Of a stretch of DNA of 64,000 nt, positions 1-9,226 are shown one piece after another. The DNA comes from Sphingomonas paucimobilis NBRC 13935. Its GTDB lineage: Bacteria > Pseudomonadota > Alphaproteobacteria > Sphingomonadales > Sphingomonadaceae. How positions within the stretch are numbered: the first letter of the stretch is position 1; each line of letters opens with the position of its first letter. The position numbers and the translations under genes are program-made. The stretch spans positions 1 to 64,000 of the forward strand of contig NZ_BBJS01000018.1 of assembly GCF_000739895.2 (NCBI RefSeq), given 5' to 3'. Below the pieces are notes generated by a model. It did no database searches. It was given only the letters and a program-made list of their open reading frames with translations, and was not told where the DNA came from.

Positions 1-16
1 GGAGGAAAAGATGCCC

Positions 17-1330
17 TCACAAATTCCGTATCCCCGGCGGGCCCCGCCCGGACAGCATCAGCTCGGTCAGCGCCCAGACCAGCGCATCGGCGCGATCCGG
101 CGAGTGGCCCGGCCCGTCATAGGCCCCGGCCACCCCTAGCCCGCAGAGCTCGTCCTCCAGCGCCGGAAATCCCCGCGCATGCCACACGCGTCCTTGCGCA
201 TAGAGAAAGGACACCGGCTCCGCCCGCGCGGCCTTTCCGATCGAGGCATAGACCAGATGCACCGGCAGGGTCGGGTCGGCGAGCCGCAGCACGCTTTCGA
301 CCATATCCCCGCCCTGGTTGCGCTCGGCCACCACCCGGTCGGCGCGGTTGCGCCGAGCACAGCCCGCCACGCGCGCCGCCCAGCCTTCGGGTGACAGCCC
401 CGCCTCGCTGGCATCCTCTAGCACATAGCCATGCCCGTCGCGCCCGAGCCCGACCGCAACGATCCCGCAGGCATCGCCGCTGCTCGTCGCAGGCGGATCG
501 ACGCCGACCACCACCCGGTCGAGCGCGGGCACCGTCTTCACCCGCTGCCGGTCGAGCAGCGCGCGGGTCCACAGCGCCCCCTCGCGGTCGTCGACCATCT
601 CGCCGTCCAGCTCCTGCCGCCCCAGCCGCGTGTCGCCATACTGGGAGAGCATCGCATCCTGAAAGCTGTCGGGCAGATGCGCATTGTCGCTGGTCCGCCC
701 GATCGTCTCGACACAGTCGGGCAGTGCCATGACCTTGCGCATCAGCGGCGTCGCGCGCGGCGTGGTCGTGACCAGCACGCGCGGATGCTCGCCCAGCCGG
801 AGCGTCATCATCAGATTGTCCCATCCGGCCTCCCCCTTCCACTTGCCCAGTTCGTCGCACCAGGCGGCGTGATGCTGCGGCCCGCGCAAAGCCTCGGGCG
901 CCGCCGCCGAGTAAGCGAAGCCGATCGCGCCCGACGTGAAATGCACCTGTCCCAGGCTGCCGATCCATTTGGGCGCTTCGCCCTTGCGCGCCACCGCCAG
1001 CAGCCCACTTTCGCCGCGCACCATTACCCGTTCAACATCGCGGAGCGTTGCGCCCATCAGCGCGATCCGCGCGCCAGGATTGTCGCGGGCCAGCGCGCTC
1101 ACCCATTCAGCACCCGCACGCGTCTTGCCGAAACCGCGTCCCGCCCGGATCAGCCAGACCCGCCAGTCGCCCGGTGGCGCCACCTGTCCGTCATGCGCCC
1201 ATAATTCCCATCGCTCGACCAGTTCGCGCTTCTGCGCGGCCGTCAGCGCGGCCAGCGCTTGTTCGCGCGCGCAGGGTTCCAGCATCGCCAGCGTGGCGAG
1301 CCGCGTTGCCGCATCCTGTCCCGCCATCAC
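17..1330 (-). CDS. Large terminase (GTA gp2-like DNA-packaging ATPase)
   Basis: ATP-driven DNA packaging motor and head-filling nuclease of a phage or gene transfer agent. The protein has about 437 residues. A Walker A motif GRGFGKT lies near residue 65, a Walker B-like segment AWCDELGKW near residue 155, and a C-terminal RNase H-type nuclease region holds GVDPPAT and the late ADALVWAL motif. Size and motifs resemble the RcGTA-type large terminase common in sphingomonads. The GTG start overlaps the TGA stop of the upstream small terminase gene, which implies translational coupling. The downstream portal and capsid genes would lie beyond the left edge, so a GTA cannot be told from a prophage here. 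Confidence 0.85.
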   Translation of the reverse strand: MMAGQDAATRLATLAMLEPCAREQALAALTAAQKRELVERWELWAHDGQVAPPGDWRVWLIRAGRGFGKTRAGAEWVSALARDNPGARIALMGATLRDVERVMVRGESGLLAVARKGEAPKWIGSLGQVHFTSGAIGFAYSAAAPEALRGPQHHAAWCDELGKWKGEAGWDNLMMTLRLGEHPRVLVTTTPRATPLMRKVMALPDCVETIGRTSDNAHLPDSFQDAMLSQYGDTRLGRQELDGEMVDDREGALWTRALLDRQRVKTVPALDRVVVGVDPPATSSGDACGIVAVGLGRDGHGYVLEDASEAGLSPEGWAARVAGCARRNRADRVVAERNQGGDMVESVLRLADPTLPVHLVYASIGKAARAEPVSFLYAQGRVWHARGFPALEDELCGLGVAGAYDGPGHSPDRADALVWALTELMLSGRGPPGIRNL

Positions 1331-1809
1331 GCCATCCCCTTCAACCGCCGCCGTGCCAACCCGTCGAGCGCGCGTTCCAGCGCCGCATCGGTCTCGGCTG
1401 CATCGGCCCGCACCGCTTCGCTGACGCCATCACCAGCCTTGGCCAGTGCATCGCGCCGCGCGAGCAGCTTCAGATAGAATTGCACCTCAGTGGCGCTGAG
1501 CGGCGGGGTGATGGAGAGGCCGGCGGTCCCCGCACCGGCCTCTCCCCCGTCCTCCCCACCCTCAGCCACAGACAACAGGATCAGCATACGGCGCAGCAGA
1601 CCTTCCTCGACCAGCGCATGCGCCGCTCCGATCGCCTCGGCCCAGCCCTTCGCGAAGCCGGGATCGCGTCGCCGCAATCCCCGTGCCGCGCCGAGCGTCT
1701 CTCCCACCGCCCGCGCCGCCACGCCCGCATCGGCACTGATCGCCAGCGCCTCCAGGAATTGCCGTCGCCGCGCCTGCGTCCACCGCGCGCCCTCCCCCGT
1801 TCCGGCCAT
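1327..1809 (-). CDS. Putative small terminase subunit (GTA gp1-like)
   Basis: Encodes 160 residues directly upstream of the large terminase and overlapping it by 4 nt. The start at 1809 is preferred because GGAG lies about 7 nt upstream; an in-frame start at 1863 lacks this. The N-terminal half (WTQARRRQFLEALAISADAG and the following helix) looks like a helix-turn-helix for DNA recognition, and the C-terminal half is helical and charged. Position before the large terminase and the helical architecture suggest the TerS role in DNA recognition for packaging. I do not recognise a specific family motif, so the call rests mainly on context. Confidence 0.6.
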   Translation of the reverse strand: MAGTGEGARWTQARRRQFLEALAISADAGVAARAVGETLGAARGLRRRDPGFAKGWAEAIGAAHALVEEGLLRRMLILLSVAEGGEDGGEAGAGTAGLSITPPLSATEVQFYLKLLARRDALAKAGDGVSEAVRADAAETDAALERALDGLARRRLKGMA

Positions 1810-1997
1810 TCCCCGCTCCCCCGAAGCACCGGGGGCAGATGCGGTCGCTCCCTTCGACCCCACTCGCCCCCGATGTTCCTGTTATGTACCGAAAGCTGTG
1901 GGGTTTGTATCCAACAAACGAACCCAGTTGGTTGGTCGCACAAAAGCGGCTTGCCAGACGCAGAAGGCGTCGGCATTAGGCGAAGCTTCCCGAGAGG

Positions 1998-2073
1998 GGG
2001 CGATTAGCTCAGTTGGTAGAGCGTCTCGTTTACACCGAGAATGTCGGCGGTTCGAGCCCGTCATCGCCCACCA
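1998..2073 (+). tRNA. tRNA-Val (anticodon UAC)
   Basis: A 76-nt cloverleaf including encoded CCA. The acceptor stem GGGCGAT pairs with ATCGCCC, the D stem is GCTC/GAGC, the anticodon stem TCTCG/CGAGA encloses loop TTTACAC with anticodon TAC, and the T arm GGCGG/CCGTC has one wobble pair. All stems pair, so the gene should be functional. Confidence 0.97.
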
Positions 2074-2380
2074 TTCCAAACATCATCGAATAGCCCCATT
2101 CCGGTGAAGGCCGGGGGCCAGTTGCCGTCTCATTACGGCTATTCCTAACAAAATGATTTGTTCGCGCGGGGCGCGCGGAGGACGCAGAGAGGTCGTCCGA
2201 TTGGCTGCGGCTCGTCTTCATCACCAAGTGGAGAGAGGCATGAAGCCGCGACAGGCGGGACACGTCCGCGTTATCCGCCCCTCCGCGCGAACAAAATCTC
2301 TCTCGACTCGCTACCGTTTCATCGCATGCATGGCATCTGGACCCCGGCTTTCGCTGGGGTGGTCCGCCAATGGCCCGCGA
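2074..2380. other. Intergenic gap between tRNA-Val and GH127 gene
   Basis: No supported gene. Reverse-strand reading frames here run through the tRNA and look artefactual. Near the right end, about 2337-2362, lies CTGGACCCCGGC followed by a complementary TGGGGT. It forms a short hairpin just after the GH127 stop codon and matches the repeat family also seen at 55351-55450. It could act as a weak terminator, but there is no U-run. Confidence 0.6.
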
Positions 2381-4324
2381 TCAGGCCAGTTTCCAGTAAG
2401 TCGCGTACCGCTCATGCGCGATGCGGTGGTAGGGGACCAGCCGCACCGGCTGGCCATCCGACGCCGGGATGGTGAATTCCAGCGGCCGGGCCGTGGCCCG
2501 GATCTGCTGGGCCAAGGCTTTCGGATCGCCGGACAGCGTGGGCGCCTGGAACGGCGTGTCGTTATACTCGCCATATTTACGCTCGCTGATGATGATGTCG
2601 GCCCCCGGCGCCAGCCCCTCGCGGCCCAGCGCACCGGCCAGCACCAGCGGGCCATAGGTGAAGGCGACGATCTCCGGCGCGGCGGGGGCGCTTTCGACGG
2701 CGGGCTCCATGACGAGGCGCATTTCCACCGTATCGCCGGTCTTCCAGGTCCGGGTCAGCTCGGCATAGCTGCCGGGCTTGTCGGAGTGCGAGACTTCGGC
2801 CCCGTTGACAAGCAGCGTGGCGGTCGGGCTCCATTTCGGATGACGCAGCTTCAGCGTCAGCTCGGTCGGCTGGCGCAGCTTCCAGCGGAACTGGGTGTTG
2901 GCCGCGTCCGGGAAGGTCGTCGCCTGGGTCAGCACCGCGCCCTTGTCCGCCCAGGTCACGGTCGAGGGGATGAACAGGTTCACATAGAGCGCGCGATCGT
3001 CGTGGAAGTAGATCGAGTCGCGATATTTGACGTGATTCTCCATCCCCGTACCGGTGCAGCACCAGAAGCTGTCTTCCGGGGTGTGGTAGAGCTTCATGTA
3101 GCCGGGCCGCGCACCCTGGAAATAGGTCGCCATGCCCGAATCCGGGTCCTGCGAGGCGAGGATGCCGTTGTAGAGCGTGCGCTCGTAATAATCGGCATAT
3201 TCCGCGCGCGGATCGCGCAGGAACAGCGCGCGGGTCAGCTTGAGCATGTTGTGCTGGCAGCAGGTTTCCGACCCCTTGGCCGAGAAGACATGCTTGTCGA
3301 AATCGGCCATGGCGAAGAAATGCTCGGCATCGCCATGCCCGCCGGTCGCGAAGGCGCGGGTATGCGCCACGGTCCGCCAGAAAAAGGCGGCGGCGTTGTG
3401 ATATTTGTCGTCGCCGGTCGCCTCGAACACGCGCTGGAAGCCGATGATCTTCGGAATCTGCGTGTTGGCATGCATGCCGTCGAGATAGTCGCGGCCCTGC
3501 GCCAGCGGGTTCATGATCGCCTTTTGCGAGAAGCGCTCGGCGACGCGGCGATAATCCTCGTTGCCGGTCATGAAATACAGATCGGCATAGATCTCGTTCA
3601 TGCCGCCATATTCGGTTTCCAGCATCTTCTCGAACTGTTCGTCCGACAAGGGCTTGGTCGCCACGACGCCCCAATCGGCCAGTCGGAACAGCACGCCGCG
3701 CGACGGCTCGCTATCGGCCAGTTGCACCGAGTCGCGGAGCCCCGCATAGACCTTGTGCAGCGTGTACCAGGGCACGCCGGTGATCGGCTCACCCCGCAGA
3801 TGCGCCGCGACCAGCGCCGGCCCCTTGGGGAAGGCGCAGACCAAGCCGCTGCCCGACGCCTTCTGGCAGGCCGCCAGTTCGTTCGCGATATAGTCGATCC
3901 GCTGACGATAGCGCTTGTCCTTGGTCGCCCGATACGCAAGCGCGCAGGCCGAAAGGTAATGGCCCAGCGTATGGCCATGGCAGTTGATGTCCGCCCATTC
4001 CGGCTCCGACTCCCAGCCGCCATAGGCCGGGGCCTTGGGCTTCAGTCCGGCATTGGCGCGGAAATTGGCGAGCAGTCGGTCGGGCTGGAGGCGCATCAGA
4101 TACGCCTCGGTCATGCGCTGCGCGTGAAGGAAGGGCCCTCCGTCCAGCGTCACATCGGCCATGTCGAAGGGCTGCACGACGGTTGCGGGCAACCGGGTCG
4201 CCCCTTGCGGCGCCGCCCAGGCGCTGGCGGGCATCACCATGCCCATACCGGTCGCCATGGCCCCGATGCTGGCGGTGGCAAGGACGTCGCGACGCGACAC
4301 GGGGGCATGGCAGCATGAGTGCAC
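2381..4324 (-). CDS. GH127 beta-L-arabinofuranosidase, Tat-exported
   Basis: Predicted to release beta-L-arabinofuranose from plant-type beta-L-arabinosides in the periplasm. The GTG start at 4324 is chosen because GGAGAA lies 6 nt upstream; it gives 647 residues. The N-terminus carries a twin-arginine motif (SRRDVLA) followed by a hydrophobic stretch ending ASAWA. The family's zinc-thiolate site is visible: SETCCQHN supplies the Glu and first Cys, and FWCCTGTG supplies the Cys pair that includes the nucleophile in characterised GH127 enzymes. The fold is DUF1680-like ((alpha/alpha)6 barrel plus beta domains). It lies downstream of lacI on the same strand, in a sugar-utilisation locus. Substrate beyond the family level is inferred. 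Confidence 0.88.
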   Translation of the reverse strand: MHSCCHAPVSRRDVLATASIGAMATGMGMVMPASAWAAPQGATRLPATVVQPFDMADVTLDGGPFLHAQRMTEAYLMRLQPDRLLANFRANAGLKPKAPAYGGWESEPEWADINCHGHTLGHYLSACALAYRATKDKRYRQRIDYIANELAACQKASGSGLVCAFPKGPALVAAHLRGEPITGVPWYTLHKVYAGLRDSVQLADSEPSRGVLFRLADWGVVATKPLSDEQFEKMLETEYGGMNEIYADLYFMTGNEDYRRVAERFSQKAIMNPLAQGRDYLDGMHANTQIPKIIGFQRVFEATGDDKYHNAAAFFWRTVAHTRAFATGGHGDAEHFFAMADFDKHVFSAKGSETCCQHNMLKLTRALFLRDPRAEYADYYERTLYNGILASQDPDSGMATYFQGARPGYMKLYHTPEDSFWCCTGTGMENHVKYRDSIYFHDDRALYVNLFIPSTVTWADKGAVLTQATTFPDAANTQFRWKLRQPTELTLKLRHPKWSPTATLLVNGAEVSHSDKPGSYAELTRTWKTGDTVEMRLVMEPAVESAPAAPEIVAFTYGPLVLAGALGREGLAPGADIIISERKYGEYNDTPFQAPTLSGDPKALAQQIRATARPLEFTIPASDGQPVRLVPYHRIAHERYATYWKLA

Positions 4325-4531
4325 CGATCTTCTCCGACAATTTCTATTTTGCCCAAGCGTAGCGACCAAGCCGCCCGCTCAGCAACATCTTTTGTCGCAC
4401 GTCGGAGGATCGATCCAGCATCACTCTATAAACCTGGGATTTTTTTACCTTCAGCCTGCCCCGGGCTCGATCCGACTCCAACCCGTACCGTTTCCCACCC
4501 GATTACATTAGCGATCTTTTGTCGGACTGAT

Positions 4532-5596
4532 TCACTGCTCCGCGATCGTCATGGCTTGACCATGGGAAGCCGCCGGCATCCCCACATGGCTCTGCCCCAT
4601 GCGCAGGTTCATCGCCCAGAGCATCTGCACCAAAGGCACCCCCGGCCGCCGCTGTCCGGGCAGCAACGCAACCACGCCCTGCGCCAGCGCCAGGCCGAGA
4701 TCGTCGAGGTCCAGGGTGAAGCAGGTCAGGTCGGGCGACAGCGCGCGGCAGGCCGGATTGTCACGCAGCCCGATCACCGCGACATCGCGCCCGGGCTCCA
4801 GCCCCATGCCGCGCAGCGCGCGATACGCCCCCACCGGCGCGGTTTCGCCCATCAGCAGCAGCGCGGTGGGACGGTCGGCCAGCGCCATCAACTCGCGCGC
4901 GGTCGCCTCGCCATCGCTCTCGTCCGTCTCGCCATGGTGGACCAGCGCCGGGTCGAAGGGCAAGCTTGCCCGCTCCAATGCGGCGCGATAGCGCTCGACC
5001 ACGATATGGCTGTTGTTGATCGTCACCGGCGGCGCGACCAGGCCGATCCGATAGTGGCCCGCCTCGGTCAGCAGCGCCATAGCCTGGGTGACGAGGCTCT
5101 CGAAATCCAGGTCGATCCAGGCATAATCGCGCTCGGTCGCGGTCCGCCCCAGCGCGACGAAGGGGATGCCGCGATCGAGCAGGAAATGGATGCGCGGATC
5201 GGCGCGATTCGTGCCCGACAGCACCCATCCATCGACGGTGCCGCGCGCGACATGCCGCCGCAGGAAGGTCAGCCCGTCCTCCCCCTTGCGTGCCAGCAGG
5301 ACGACCAGATCGAGGTCGTGCTCGCTCAATCCGTTCTGCAACCCCTCCAGCAAGGCCATGAAGAACGGATCGCCATGGATCGCGCTGTCATGCTCCAGCG
5401 TCAGCATGAAGCCGATCGTTCCCGTCCGCCCGCTGCGCAGCGTCCGCCCCGACTGGTTGGGGATATAGCCATGCGCCGCCGCCGCCTCGACCACGCGTTT
5501 GCGAGTCTCGGGGCTGACGTCCTTGCGATCGTTCAGGGCCCGCGACACGGTGCCGATCGAGAGCCCGAGATGCCGGGCGAGCGTACGGATGTCCAT
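4532..5596 (-). CDS. LacI-family transcriptional regulator of the glycan locus
   Basis: Sugar-responsive repressor of 354 residues. The N-terminal helix-turn-helix (RTLARHLGLSIGTVSRALN) and hinge helix region are followed by a periplasmic-binding-protein-like effector domain to the C-terminus. The start at 5596 places the HTH at the very N-terminus, as is usual in the family; an in-frame ATG at 5650 would add 18 residues. It is divergent from the GH31 gene and the shared 103-bp gap contains a perfect palindromic operator (5668-5683), so autoregulation is likely. A related site precedes the TonB receptor gene. The effector is unknown; arabinose- or xylose-containing oligosaccharides are plausible. 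Confidence 0.9.
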   Translation of the reverse strand: MDIRTLARHLGLSIGTVSRALNDRKDVSPETRKRVVEAAAAHGYIPNQSGRTLRSGRTGTIGFMLTLEHDSAIHGDPFFMALLEGLQNGLSEHDLDLVVLLARKGEDGLTFLRRHVARGTVDGWVLSGTNRADPRIHFLLDRGIPFVALGRTATERDYAWIDLDFESLVTQAMALLTEAGHYRIGLVAPPVTINNSHIVVERYRAALERASLPFDPALVHHGETDESDGEATARELMALADRPTALLLMGETAPVGAYRALRGMGLEPGRDVAVIGLRDNPACRALSPDLTCFTLDLDDLGLALAQGVVALLPGQRRPGVPLVQMLWAMNLRMGQSHVGMPAASHGQAMTIAEQ

Positions 5597-5667
5597 TTGC
5601 CCGTGATCGCGGTCCGGCGCGTTTCGCACAAGAGGCCTGTTGACAGCCATCGCAAAGCGAGCAAAAA

Positions 5668-5683
5668 CCGTAAACGTTTACGG
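5668..5683. promoter_or_regulatory. LacI-type operator (perfect 16-bp palindrome)
   Basis: CCGTAAACGTTTACGG reads the same on both strands and has the central CG typical of LacI/PurR-family operators. It lies between the divergent lacI and GH31 start codons, 16 nt upstream of the GH31 ATG, overlapping where the GH31 promoter or leader should be. Confidence 0.85.
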
Positions 5684-5699
5684 CTGTCGGAGAACGGCC

Positions 5700-7769
5700 A
5701 TGGAGAGGAACGGCCGGTTGGACACACTCATTCTGGAAAACCGTGCGGTCGCCTGGTCCTATGACGGCAACTGGTTGCGGGTCGAAGCGCATGGTCGCGA
5801 CGGCCTGCGCCTGCGGGCCTCGACCTATGCGCAGGACGCGGCCAAGCCCGGCGCGCTTCTCGACGATGGCGTGGAAGGGACCGCTCCGCTGGTCACGCGC
5901 GATGGTGCGACCGCGCGCATCACCAATGGCCGGATCACCGCCGAGGTCGATCTTCAGGGCCGGGTCCGCTTCCTGAATGCCGATGGCCGGCTGCTGCTCG
6001 AGGAAAAATGGCGGCAGCGCGATACGATCAGCAAATATTGGACCGTCGGCACCGACGAGGTGCGGATGATCAGCGCGCTCGGCCTGTCGGGTCGCGAGTT
6101 CAAGCCGCTGCCCGGTGGCGCCGCGCACATCACCGTGCGGTTCGAGGCCAAGCAGGGCGAGCGGCTCTATGGCATGGGCCAGTATCAACAGCCCCAGCTC
6201 GATCTCGCCGGCTGTACGCTGGAACTGGCACAGCGCAATTCGCAGGCCAGCGTCCCCTTCGTCGTGTCGAGCGACGGCTATGGCTTTCTCTGGAACATGC
6301 CGGCGGTGGGCGAGGTGCATTTCGCCGCCAATGGCGCGACCTGGACCGCGCAGGCCGCACGCGAGATCGATTACTGGATCACCGCCGCCGACACGCCGGC
6401 CGAGATCGTGCGCAACTATGCGGCGGTCACCGGCACCGTGCCGATGATGCCCGACTTCGCGCTGGGGCTGTGGCAGAGCAAGCTGCGCTACCGCACGCAA
6501 GATGAGTTGCTGGCGGTCGCGCGCGACTATCACGCGCGCGGCATCCCGCTGGCGGTGATCGTCGCCGACTTCTTCCACTGGCCGGTGCAGGGCGACTGGC
6601 GCTTCGACCCACGCGAATGGCCCGATCCCGCCGGCATGACCGCCGAGTTGAAGGCGATGGGGACCGAGTTGCTCGTCTCGGTCTGGCCCACGGTCGATCC
6701 GCGATCGGAAAATTATCCCGAGATGGCGGAAAAGGGCTATCTGGTCCGTGCCAATCGCGGGCTGGACGTGCAGCAGGAATTTCTGGGCAATACCCGTTTC
6801 ATCGACACCACCCATCCCGGCGCACGCGACTTTCTGTGGGACAGGCTGAAGCGCAATTACCGCGACCAGGGCGTGGCACTGTTCTGGCTGGACGAGGCGG
6901 AGCCCGAATATAGCGCCTATGATTTCGACAATTACCGCTATCACGCCGGCCCGGTGCTGGAGATCGGCAACGCCTATCCGCTCCATTATGCCCAGGCCCT
7001 GTATGACGGCCTGCATGCCGAAGGGGAAAGCGAGATCGTCAGCCTGATCCGCTGCGCCTGGGCGGGCAGCCAGCGTTACGGCGCGCTCGTCTGGTCGGGG
7101 GATATCCACAGCTCGTTCGATGCCATGCGCGACCAGCTAAGCGCCGGGCTCAACATGGGAATGGCGGGTATTCCGTGGTGGACGACCGATATCGGCGGCT
7201 TTCACGGCGGCGATGTCGATGATCCGGCCTTTCACGAACTGATGATCCGCTGGTTCCAATGGGCGGTCTTCACCCCGGTCCTGCGGATGCACGGGCATCG
7301 CGAGCCGATCACCCCGCCGGCCGAGCCGTTCCGCGACGGCGTCGCCCAGTGCGATACCGGCGCAGGCAATGAATTGTGGAGCTTCGGCGAACCGGTGTTC
7401 GATACGCTGCACCGCTATGCCGCGCTTCGCGAACGGCTGCGCCCCTATATCGCCGGGCTGATGCGCGCCGCGCATGAAAGCGGCGATCCGCTGATGCGGC
7501 CGATGTTCTACGATTATCCGGACGATCCGCGATGCTGGGAACTGGACGACCAATATATGTTCGGTCCCGATCTGGTCGTTGCGCCGATCACCACCGCCGG
7601 CCTGGTCGAGCGCGACGTCTATCTGCCCGACGGGTGCTGGCGCGATGCCTGGACGGGCGAGATGGTCGAGGGCGGATGCCAGATATGGTGTGACGCGCCG
7701 CTCGATCGCCTGCCGGTGTTCGTGCGCGCCGGAGCGGCGGTGGAGGCGGCGTTCGTCCTGACCGACTGA
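5700..7769 (+). CDS. GH31 family alpha-glycosidase (alpha-xylosidase-like)
   Basis: A 689-residue glycoside hydrolase. The catalytic core has WLDEAEPE, whose Asp is the expected GH31 nucleophile, and VWSGDIHSS, whose Asp is the expected acid/base. The N-terminal beta domain is of the usual GH31 type. No signal peptide is seen, so it probably acts in the cytoplasm on oligosaccharides brought in by the adjacent GPH symporter. The start at 5700 is preferred over 5640 because GGAG precedes it and because the earlier start would place the operator inside the gene. Family assignment is firm; alpha-xylosidase rather than alpha-glucosidase activity is inferred from context. Confidence 0.87.
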   Translation: MERNGRLDTLILENRAVAWSYDGNWLRVEAHGRDGLRLRASTYAQDAAKPGALLDDGVEGTAPLVTRDGATARITNGRITAEVDLQGRVRFLNADGRLLLEEKWRQRDTISKYWTVGTDEVRMISALGLSGREFKPLPGGAAHITVRFEAKQGERLYGMGQYQQPQLDLAGCTLELAQRNSQASVPFVVSSDGYGFLWNMPAVGEVHFAANGATWTAQAAREIDYWITAADTPAEIVRNYAAVTGTVPMMPDFALGLWQSKLRYRTQDELLAVARDYHARGIPLAVIVADFFHWPVQGDWRFDPREWPDPAGMTAELKAMGTELLVSVWPTVDPRSENYPEMAEKGYLVRANRGLDVQQEFLGNTRFIDTTHPGARDFLWDRLKRNYRDQGVALFWLDEAEPEYSAYDFDNYRYHAGPVLEIGNAYPLHYAQALYDGLHAEGESEIVSLIRCAWAGSQRYGALVWSGDIHSSFDAMRDQLSAGLNMGMAGIPWWTTDIGGFHGGDVDDPAFHELMIRWFQWAVFTPVLRMHGHREPITPPAEPFRDGVAQCDTGAGNELWSFGEPVFDTLHRYAALRERLRPYIAGLMRAAHESGDPLMRPMFYDYPDDPRCWELDDQYMFGPDLVVAPITTAGLVERDVYLPDGCWRDAWTGEMVEGGCQIWCDAPLDRLPVFVRAGAAVEAAFVLTD

Positions 7770-7831
7770 TCGTCACGGAGCAAAGTAACGGGAACCGCCA
7801 TAAAGACGGACCGGGCAAAAGGGAGGAAGTC

Positions 7832-9226
7832 ATGGCAGCCATAGCGGCGCAAGCGCCCCCGGGGGCGGGGGAAGAGGACCGGATCGGCACCGCCGATCCG
7901 CACATCCCGTTTTTCGAGAAGATCTGCTATGGCCTGGGCGATGCCGGGGGCACCATCGTCACCGGGCTGATCGCCAATTTCCTGACCTTCTATTACACCG
8001 ACGTCTTCGGGCTGGCGCCCGGGATCGTCGGCATCCTATTCCTGTCGCTGCGCATCTTCGACGCGATTTCCGATCCGCTGATCGGCATCATGGCCGACCG
8101 GACCTCCACCCGCTGGGGACGGTTCCGCCCCTATCTGCTTTGGACCGCAATTCCCGTCGGGCTCAGTTGCTTCCTGACCTTCCAGTCGCCGGACCTGGGC
8201 TATGACGGCAAGGTCGCCTATGCCGCGATCACCTATTTCCTGCTCGCCTTCTCCTACTCGCTCAACAACGTCCCCTATTGCGCGCTCATCACCCGCATGA
8301 CCGACAGCGCGCGCGAGGGCGTGTCGTGCCAGTCGGTGCGGTTCGCGATGGTCGCCATCGCCTCCTTCTGCGTCTCGGTCGGCCTGCCGATCATGGTGCG
8401 CGAACTGGGCGGCGCGGATATCGCGCGCGGCTATCGCGACGGGGTGGCGATCCTGTGCCTGGCGGCGGTCGCCATGTTCCTGATCTGCTTCCTGTTCGTG
8501 CGCGAACGCGTGGTCGCCGCCGATGCCGACAATGTGCCGCTGAAGGTCGCGATCGCCACCACGCTGAAGAACGACCAGCTGCGCCTGACCTTCATCATGA
8601 CGCTGCTGCTGATCGGTATCTTCAACACCAAGGGCGGCGCGGCGCTCTATTTCATCACCTATGTGCTGGGCGGCGACACCACCTATCAGGCGCTGTTCTT
8701 CGGCACCGCGACGGCGGGCGGCTTTCTGGGATCGGTGATCGTCCCCTTCTTCACCCGTCGCTTCGACGTGAAGACCGTCTATGTCGCGGTGAACCTGATC
8801 CTGGTGGCCGGGCATTTCGCGGCCTTTTTCGTGCCCGGCGGCTATCCGATGCTGTGGCTGGTGCTGGTTGCTTTGTGTTGCATCGTGCTGGGCTGCACCC
8901 TGCCGCTGCACTTCACCCTCATCCAGCTCGCCGACCAATATGGCGAGTGGAAGCTGGGGATGCGATCCTCGGGCATGAGCTTTGCCTTCAACCAGTTCTT
9001 CGTGAAGCTCGCCTGGGCGCTGGCCGGGGTGCTGATCAGCGGCGTCCTGGTGATCGTATCCTACAAGGCCGGGATGGAGAACCAGACGCCGACCTCGCTG
9101 ACCGGCATCCGGGCGCTGTCGACGATCATTCCAGGCCTGATGCACCTGGCACTGGCCGCCACCGCCGCCCGCCTGATCCTGAACCGCGCGACGATCGACC
9201 GCATGACTGCGGAACGCGGCCAATGA
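7832..9226 (+). CDS. GPH-family sugar:cation symporter
   Basis: Inner-membrane transporter of 464 residues with about 12 hydrophobic helices, similar in layout to MelB/XynB-type glycoside-pentoside-hexuronide symporters. The conserved N-terminal segment (EKICYGLGD, then FYTDVFGL) and the loop DRTSTRWGRFRPYL are diagnostic of the family. A strong GGAGGAAG site precedes the ATG. It follows GH31 by 62 bp and overlaps the next gene by 4 nt (ATGA), so all three are probably one operon. It would import oligosaccharides released outside the cell for GH31 to cleave. The coupling ion and sugar are unknown. Confidence 0.9.
   Translation: MAAIAAQAPPGAGEEDRIGTADPHIPFFEKICYGLGDAGGTIVTGLIANFLTFYYTDVFGLAPGIVGILFLSLRIFDAISDPLIGIMADRTSTRWGRFRPYLLWTAIPVGLSCFLTFQSPDLGYDGKVAYAAITYFLLAFSYSLNNVPYCALITRMTDSAREGVSCQSVRFAMVAIASFCVSVGLPIMVRELGGADIARGYRDGVAILCLAAVAMFLICFLFVRERVVAADADNVPLKVAIATTLKNDQLRLTFIMTLLLIGIFNTKGGAALYFITYVLGGDTTYQALFFGTATAGGFLGSVIVPFFTRRFDVKTVYVAVNLILVAGHFAAFFVPGGYPMLWLVLVALCCIVLGCTLPLHFTLIQLADQYGEWKLGMRSSGMSFAFNQFFVKLAWALAGVLISGVLVIVSYKAGMENQTPTSLTGIRALSTIIPGLMHLALAATAARLILNRATIDRMTAERGQ

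Noticed and set aside
2030..2263. Minus-strand frame through tRNA-Val
   Set aside because: It reads through the antisense of the tRNA (GDDGLEPPTF-type peptide), a common annotation artefact.
2153..4318. Long plus-strand frame across GH127
   Set aside because: Arg/His-rich antisense translation typical of GC-rich genes, no domain, no start signal.
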